A stretch of DNA of 64,000 nucleotides from Populus alba (taxonomy: Eukaryota; Streptophyta; Magnoliopsida; Malpighiales; Salicaceae). Location of the stretch: NCBI RefSeq assembly GCF_005239225.2, contig NC_133302.1, positions 10,387,991-10,451,990 of the forward strand, read 5' to 3'. This document shows, piece by piece, positions 57,701 to 64,000 of the stretch. The notes under the pieces were generated by a model. The model was given only the letters and a program-made list of their open reading frames with translations. It did not search any database and was not told where the DNA came from. How positions within the stretch are numbered: position 1 is the first letter of the stretch; the number at the start of each line of letters is the position of its first letter. The position numbers were made by a program, and so were the translations under genes.

Positions 57701-59885
57701 CATGTTTGAATTTCCATGTCAAATTCCATCCCCTTGTAATAAATAAACAAATAATTGTTATTTTATGTGTTGGCAAATGCATGAGCTATTCAAATGTAAC
57801 TAATCTGGAACATATATCAGTTTCCAAGAAGAAAACAAGACTTATCCAACCTGTTCCTCCTTAGGTGCATTTATTCTCACATTCAGACAGCGAGACCTAA
57901 TTGCTTCAGTAACCTTTGAAGAACTGTTGCAGCAAAGAATTAGACGGCAAGAGGCACTGTATTTTTCCATTGTTCTACGAAGAGAATGCTGTGCTTCTCT
58001 TGAAAGCTTGTCAACCTCATTGAGCACTAGTACTGCCCTTACAAAGTAAAATATCAACAGTAAAGTTCCAGAAATAGGTAGTCAATGAGAATGAATGCTT
58101 TAATTACAACCATCCCAGCCATTCAACTGGATAAAAAAAAATTGAAAAAAATAAAAATAAAAAGAGAGAACCAACTGAAAAATGTAAGCAAATAAAGAAC
58201 ACTTGCAAGGTTAGCTTAACCAGAATGAAAAGTTGACATCACAAATGACCATTAGCAAACAAGCAATTCATGAAGATAAAAATGCAAATTCATAATGAGA
58301 AATCATTTAAATACAATTGAATGCCCATATCCACTAAATCAAATTGGAATTGGTTGTTTGCCTCAGAAGCCACTTGCATGTCACCAATCAGTGATCATCT
58401 AAAGATATGCAGATGCAACATGAACCTATGAAGATAGTGAACATTTATTTTATGTTCTAGTTTTCAGAGACAGTGAATAATAAATTGTACCAAAATCTTC
58501 ACAAGAACTGCATCCATCTCAGACATTCACATATTCTTCTCAACTGGTTATAATTAAGTACGCATTTTGGTTTGATATGATTACTGGATACAAAGTACAG
58601 AAGATGTAAAAATATATATGAATCATGATGTTGAAAGAAAGATTAAACAATCCAAAATTACCCTTATATCCTTTTTTTCCTTTTGTATCGATTGGCCTAT
58701 TCTTAGCCATCTCTTTAATTATCTCCTGAACTATATATCTGTCCTGGAATCCTACATCACTAGGGCTCAGCTCCACATGATTTGTGCTTGACAATGTGGT
58801 CAGCTCTAGATCGATAGTTCTACTTCCAGCCTGAAATGAAATCATAAATGAGAATTGAAAACGAAGAATTAGCAAAGGTATAGTTGATTTAAAAACAAAA
58901 ATGATCATTAGAGTTCAGTACTGCTCACTCAGCTGCAATACCAAAATACTGTCTGAACTTAAACCATGTAAAAAAACTAACTTATCATTGTATAAAGTAA
59001 GGAGCAAAACATTACCATAGATTTGAATTAAATAAATAAATAAACAATATTACCCATCCCTATGGGCAAAACATATCAGAGAACTCTAATTAATCTGGCC
59101 AAAAACCTATTCATGTGGCAACTTCTATCCTCAGTAAAATGTAAGATGCCAGAGAACAAGTGCATTCTGGAAACAGAAAACAAACTACACACATCCCATA
59201 AAAGATTATTGAACATGTGAAAAAAAATCAGCAAGCAAAATTAAAAAAAAATAAATTGAAAGAGGTGAGACTTACATCGATTTTCCATGTCCTATTTTCC
59301 ACCTTCACCTGCAACCAAACAATTACCAGAGTTAAATAAAATTCTTAACACCCCACAAGCTGTAAGTTAAAACCCAGGATAAAGAACAACAAAAATCCTT
59401 GACTAATTAATAAATGCAGAATTTTACAACAAAAAAGGGCCCATAAATCCAGATTGTGTTATTTTTCCCATCATTTATTTTCTCAGTAACCAAACAAGAG
59501 GCATGAGGCAGCACAAATACAAGTAGAGAAACAAACATTAAAAGAAACAACAGTAAAAAACAACAAAAAAAGAAAGAAGCGAGTGACCTTTTCAGCACTG
59601 GTGCCAAAGATCTGGCGGAGAAGGGCCATGATTAGGGTTTTCTTGCCAGAACCAGAGGGCCCATAGAAGAGCAAATGTGGACAGTCCTGTTCAGTGACCT
59701 AAATACCAAAAAAGAGAGGCATTAGAGTACAATAAACAGAACATTAATCAAAATACCACAAATTAACACTAAATATAGATTAAAACAAGATGGGGAGGTA
59801 CCAGTTTCTTGAGGTTTTCGGCGATTTCTTGATGAACGATGACCTGGTCTAGGGTTTTGGGTCTGTACTTGTCAACCCACAACAT
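54750..59885 (-). CDS. RFC3: Replication factor C subunit 3 (11 exons)
   Basis: Exons from the start: 59885-59802, 59698-59588, 59308-59276, 58830-58662, 58032-57851, 57506-57370, 57224-57126, 57007-56938, 56848-56774, 55996-55951, 54808-54750. All junctions are GT-AG, with 1065 nt in phase and 354 aa, the same length as Arabidopsis RFC3. The N terminus is [15 protein letters not shown] (RFC box). Walker A is GPSGSGKKT (41-49). The Walker B-like motif is LNEVDK (136-141), with Asn where active ATPases have Asp, as is usual in RFC3. The SRC motif is at 179-181. The C-terminal collar domain ends [11 protein letters not shown]3 is part of the RFC1-5 clamp loader that places PCNA on DNA in replication and repair in the nucleus. 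The exon 8 acceptor was set at 57007 because only this keeps LFQVRGKL in frame. Confidence 0.97.
54809..55950 (-). other. RFC3 intron 10
   Basis: The longest RFC3 intron (1142 bp). Its middle is somewhat G/C-richer, but it shows no recognisable transposon or gene. The poly-A run at 55715-55732 is unremarkable. Confidence 0.6.
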
Positions 59886-59930
59886 CTTTCTTTTGATTCT
59901 TCCGGAGAGAGAGGTGAAAGGGATTGTAGT

Positions 59931-59939
59931 GGCGGGAAA
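59931..59939 (-). promoter_or_regulatory. E2F-type site in the RFC3 promoter
   Basis: The minus strand reads TTTCCCGCC, a perfect match to the plant E2F consensus TTTSSCGC, 46-54 nt before the RFC3 ATG. E2F sites drive S-phase expression of replication genes, so the site fits the gene's role. Confidence 0.7.
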
Positions 59940-59963
59940 GACTGGCGTGAGAGGGTGAAGCTT

Positions 59964-59983
59964 TTTATTTATTTATTTATGCG
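59964..59983 (-). promoter_or_regulatory. Possible RFC3 TATA-like element
   Basis: A run of 'ataaataaataaataaa' on the minus strand about 80-100 nt upstream of the start codon. It could serve as a TATA element or be a simple repeat. Confidence 0.3.
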
Positions 59984-59999
59984 ACACTACCCCGCCCTA

Positions 60000-62900
60000 C
60001 AGGCATTATATTTTAGAAGTGAATTAAAAAAATTAAAAATTTATTTATTTATTTTATTTTAAATTAATATTTTTTTTATATCTTTCATATCATTTTGATT
60101 TATTTTATAATGAAAAGCATTCTAAATAACCAATATTACATTCACATGCATGCATAGTGTTATAGATTCCTAAAGAATAGTTTTTTTTTAATTTATAAAA
60201 AAAATAAATTATTTTATAATATTTGATAATATTATAATAAATAAATAAATACTTTTCAATATTTTATAATATCATGAAAAATACGTTACAAAATAAATTA
60301 TTAATATTTGATTATTTTTTAAATTTATTTAAAATATATTAAACATTAAAGTTTATTAATAATATAACAAGACGAGTCCATTCCCGGAGCTAGCATTTTC
60401 ATCAATTCCGTTAATATAATATTTGTTGATAATTTTAACAATTAGATTACAATAAAGTTGAATGTATGTGGGGATTACCACTAGTGACATCTCATAGATT
60501 TTACAGTAAACAATCCCTCACTAAAAGAAAATTCTTTTGCTATTTCATTTGATAAAACACTTTTTTATTATTATTAATGTAAATGTTCAGACCAGCTTGC
60601 GTGTACCTCTACTAATCTTATAGATTCTGATATTAACAACCATGTAAACTTATAGTGATTATCATCTTAGCGATAAATCACTTATCTAATATTAGCAGAG
60701 AATATGAATAACTTTCCTCAAAACTCAAAAAAAAATAAAATTCACACCATAATCGCAACTTAAAAAACCAACCGTAAAAAAAGGAAAATAGAAAATATAA
60801 GAGAAAAAGGTGATTGAGAGCGAGATTTAAGGAAACAAATTACCAAATAAAAAGGAATTCAAGAAGCTTCAATGGAGATTTTACAAATATCATAAAAAAA
60901 AAAAAAAAAAGGCCATAGAGAGACTTACAATGACTTGTTTCCTTTAAGGTGTGGGGTTTATTCTTTGTTAAAGAAATGGAAAGTGTAGAGAAAAACACTT
61001 TTCCTTTTAGGAAATGGTTGTGTTCTTCTCGTTGAAAATAATTTTTTTAGAAAGTAATTTTTAGTCAAAATTATTATTATTATTATTATTATATACTTTA
61101 CAGTACCATATATTTTTTTATTAACATCATAATTCATTGAATAAAAGTAATAACAATTAAAAAAATATTCATAAGAATCCTAATTATTTTAATTAGAGAG
61201 GAAAAAATATTTTTTTTAATTAAACAACTCTCTTTCCTATATTTTTCATGTATTTCTTATATTTTGACCAAAAATATTTTTTTATTAGAAGTATTGTTTT
61301 TTAGATAAAATTTTATTATGATTATGAAAGCAAGTTTGGATTAGAAATAAAAGGAAACATACATCAACCATTTTTATGTATTTCTATGAAAAATATAGGA
61401 GTAATATATCTAGAAAAAAATACTCACAATAAAAAATTACCAAAATAAATATTATATTCTCATTAAATATTTATAAGAAATTTAAAAAACAAAACTCTTT
61501 ATATTCGGTTAATGCATAATTACTAATAAAATAAATGTTAACATAACCATAAAACACATATTTCTTAAAAATTATGACATAATTGGATAATTCTTTAAAT
61601 ATCAATTTTATAAGTTTACTAGATGAGAAATTTATTCTAAAGCTAATAACATAACAAAAAAAAGGACATTAAGAATCATTTAACAAAAAGGCTAATCATA
61701 CTTAGGCTTGGAAAAAAAAATCAACATATTTTGTCCAAGAAAACGATCAAGTGCACATTTGGTATAGAAGGCTAGGTCTATATGCCTATCTTTCCTTTTC
61801 TTTTTATAATGGGTGAACAATATATTATTATTGCATGAAATTTTTTTAATAAAATAGATGATGCATCATTGGACTAGGGAGACAAAATTTCATCTTCTAA
61901 TTCAAATTTCAGCTATCTCTAGTGCTGAAAAAAATTTTGGGTACAAGTTTTGAGACATTAAAAAACTAAAACTAAACTTGTTTTAACCTAAAAACACCTT
62001 AAAAATATTCTAAAAACCTCAATAAAATCATTTCATCCCTAGAACACTTTTTTATTGCTTTAAAACTCAAAATCAAACAAAATTAAAAAAAAAATCAATT
62101 AAGGGCTCTTATTTATTGAGTTCCTCTCTTCAAGATGAATGCATTGACACCAAGATTATTTTTTTTTTTGGCTTGAAATATGGGTGATCAAAACCTTTTT
62201 TTTTTCTCCTTTTTTTTTAATGACTTTTTCTCTCATCTTTTAGAATCAAAGAAATGAAACATGATGAAAAAGGAAGTTTTAGGATCAAAACAAAAAAAGA
62301 AACTAAAATCATAATGACTAAAAATATAAAAATAGAAAACTTGAAGGAAAAAAAATGAAGTTTCCATTAAAAAAAGACATGCAATCCCCAATGGGGGAGA
62401 AAACAATAAAAAATAACCTATGCATTTTAGTTTTATTTTATATCACTAATGAAGTTCATTATTTTATTAATTAAAAAAAATAAAGCTCAACATTTAGTTT
62501 CAAAGCATTACATTTGCTAATGCTTTTTATATTTAGTGAATCACAACACACCGAGCCATAGAAAGCAGTAAAATAAATAGTCTTGATGTCCTTTAAGTCC
62601 TAGCGCTAAAGTTTAAGAGATTTTGGTATTATTATGGTGTTTTATGCTTTTGATGCTCTATTGTGTTGTGTTATTGAACAAAAGCAACATTTGATAATTT
62701 GTTATTATATTGTGGTGATAAATATTTAAATAAAATAAATAATATTTAATTAATTAAATTCTATTGTTATGCATTTGAGATATAAAATAATGAATAAAGA
62801 TGGTAAAATATAAAAAAATATATTTTAAAAGTATATTTCAATTATATTAAATTATTTATAGCTTATTAATCTTGTTATGTGTATACATATGTGTATGATT

Positions 62901-63546
62901 TATTACATTAATTATTTAGCTTAAGAAACTAAAAAAGTGAAACTTAAATCATATAATAACACACACATGCTATTTCTATATAATTAATAATATAGAAAAA
63001 TAAATATTTTGAAAATCAAGTTTTGCAAAACATTAGCATTTTTGTTATGCACAAGTTTGTTAAAAAAAAAAAAATACATTTTATATACTCTAATTTGGTA
63101 ATTCTTTTCACTTTATCTGTATTTTTTTTAAAATTATAGTTTACATCCTAGATCAACCCAAAATTTTAAATTGAATAAAATGACAAATCTATCCTCATAT
63201 ATAATATAACACAAACATCATAAATCTTTTTTCAAACTTGATTCCTCTTTCTTCGGACATGATTTCTTTCTCTCCTTCCCATAAACACAAAATCTCACCA
63301 CATCTATTTTCATAAGTTATTGTTCATAGAATCTTATTGTAAATCAATCGATTTCACTTCCTACTTTATTCTTCATCTTTTTCTTCAAGTACTATTGCTA
63401 TTTATCTTTCTTACATTAAAAACTCAAATAGGCATTTGTAGAAATGGCAATTCCAAATTGTTTGTTTGGGATGATTTTATCAATATATCTTTTGTATTCT
63501 TTCTTGGTAAAAATACACAAGTAGCAACACATTTTTTTTTAACATC
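60000..63546. other. AT-rich intergenic DNA, no gene seen
   Basis: About 3.5 kb of A/T-rich sequence with (tta)n at 61071-61091, poly-A near 60893-60910 and scattered homopolymers. I find no supported frame, RNA gene or terminal repeats. Confidence 0.6.
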
Positions 63547-63551
63547 AGACC
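63547..63551. repeat. Target-site duplication AGACC (left) of the TRIM
   Basis: AGACC precedes the left LTR. AGAC, the last four bases of the window (63997-64000), follows the right LTR, consistent with a 5-bp duplication cut off by the window edge. Confidence 0.7.
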
Positions 63552-63996
63552 TGTAAGATCCCACATCGGCGGGTGAGGGGTGTGTTGTTGGCCTTATTAA
63601 TAGTGCTGGTGCTAACATGTTGAACGCGTTTTGGGACGTCAGGTTCAGTAGTGGGCTCGCATTATCAGGAACAAAACCGTGAGGGCGGTAAGGCCCAAAG
63701 CTGACAATATTCAGCATGTTGGGCCGGGCTGTTACATTTGGTATCAGAGCCGACCTCACTGGCTGTCCGGTTGTGCCGACGGGGTCGTCGGGCTCCTTAA
63801 AAGGGGTGGATTGTAAGATCCCACATCGGCGGGTGAGGGGTGTGTTGCTGGCCTTATTAATAGTGCTGGTGCTAACATGTTGAACGCGTTTTAGGACGTC
63901 AGGCTCAGTAGTGGGCTCGCGTCACCAGGAACAAAACCGTGAGGACGGTAAGGCCCAAAGTGGACAATATTCAGCATGTTGGGCCAGGCTGTTACA
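63552..63996 (+). mobile_element. TRIM (terminal-repeat retrotransposon in miniature)
   Basis: A 445-bp element with two 185-bp LTRs (63552-63736 and 63812-63996). Both begin TGTAAGATCCCACATCGG and end GGCTGTTACA. A perfect tRNA-iMet primer site TGGTATCAGAGC (63739-63750) follows the left LTR. The internal part is only 75 bp and ends in the purine tract AAAAGGGGTGGA. It has no coding capacity, so it would depend on another element for movement. The LTRs differ at about ten positions, roughly 5 percent, so this is an older insertion than the Athila-type element. Confidence 0.92.
63739..63750 (+). other. TRIM primer-binding site (tRNA-iMet)
   Basis: TGGTATCAGAGC, a perfect complement to the 3' end of plant initiator tRNA-Met, two bases inside the left LTR. 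It fixes the element's orientation as plus. Confidence 0.9.
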
Positions 63997-64000
63997 AGAC

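Noticed and set aside
63739..63750. tRNA-Met-like sequence
   Set aside because: Only the 12-base primer complement is present between two LTRs; there is no tRNA gene.

Overview
This is AT-rich eukaryotic plant nuclear DNA, most likely from a poplar or a close relative (Salicaceae). The evidence is three ordinary plant genes with many GT-AG introns, several plant LTR-retrotransposon lineages, and dispersed AT-rich repeats opening with a 'tgtttggtattg'-type motif that I associate with Populus. The genus is inferred from recall and was not tested by a search.

Three host genes can be read exon by exon. (1) A plus-strand CAT2-type cationic amino acid transporter (6925-14893, 14 exons, 643 aa). 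(2) A minus-strand MFAP1-like spliceosomal protein (50450-52827, 2 exons, 436 aa). (3) A minus-strand RFC3 clamp-loader subunit (54750-59885, 11 exons, 354 aa) with an E2F-type site just upstream of its start.

Between CAT and MFAP1, about 35 kb is mostly transposon-derived. From 17.1 to 30.5 kb lies a nest of decayed TAT/Ogre-lineage Ty3/gypsy elements on the minus strand: gag-protease relics, a tRNA-Arg-type primer site and three related LTR segments. A Ty1/copia gag relic follows at 30.8-31.6 kb and a Tourist/Harbinger-like non-autonomous DNA element at 33.46-34.51 kb. Plastid ycf2-derived DNA joined to mitochondrial-looking DNA lies at 47.74-48.95 kb. A short TRIM element with complete LTRs ends the window (63552-63996).

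The most striking object is a complete Athila-type Ty3/gypsy element on the minus strand (35873-47699) with 1723-bp LTRs, a 5-bp GCAGT target duplication, a tRNA-Asp primer site and a purine tract. Its gag-pol is broken by nonsense and frameshift changes. Between pol and the 3' LTR, where Athila elements usually carry an env-like frame, sit two intact sense-oriented reading frames. One is a 192-aa basic, four-cysteine protein that by eye resembles carlavirus-type nucleic-acid-binding proteins. The other is an intronless 217-aa LONELY GUY (cytokinin-activating phosphoribohydrolase) homologue with its own TATA-like box. A retrotransposon carrying a cytokinin-activation gene plus a virus-like zinc-finger protein is the candidate undescribed system here.

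The remaining stretches (1-6.5 kb, 15.1-17.1 kb, 31.6-33.4 kb, 34.5-35.9 kb, 49.2-50.4 kb, 53-54.5 kb, 60-63.5 kb) are AT-rich intergenic DNA with short repeats and microsatellites and no gene that I can support.
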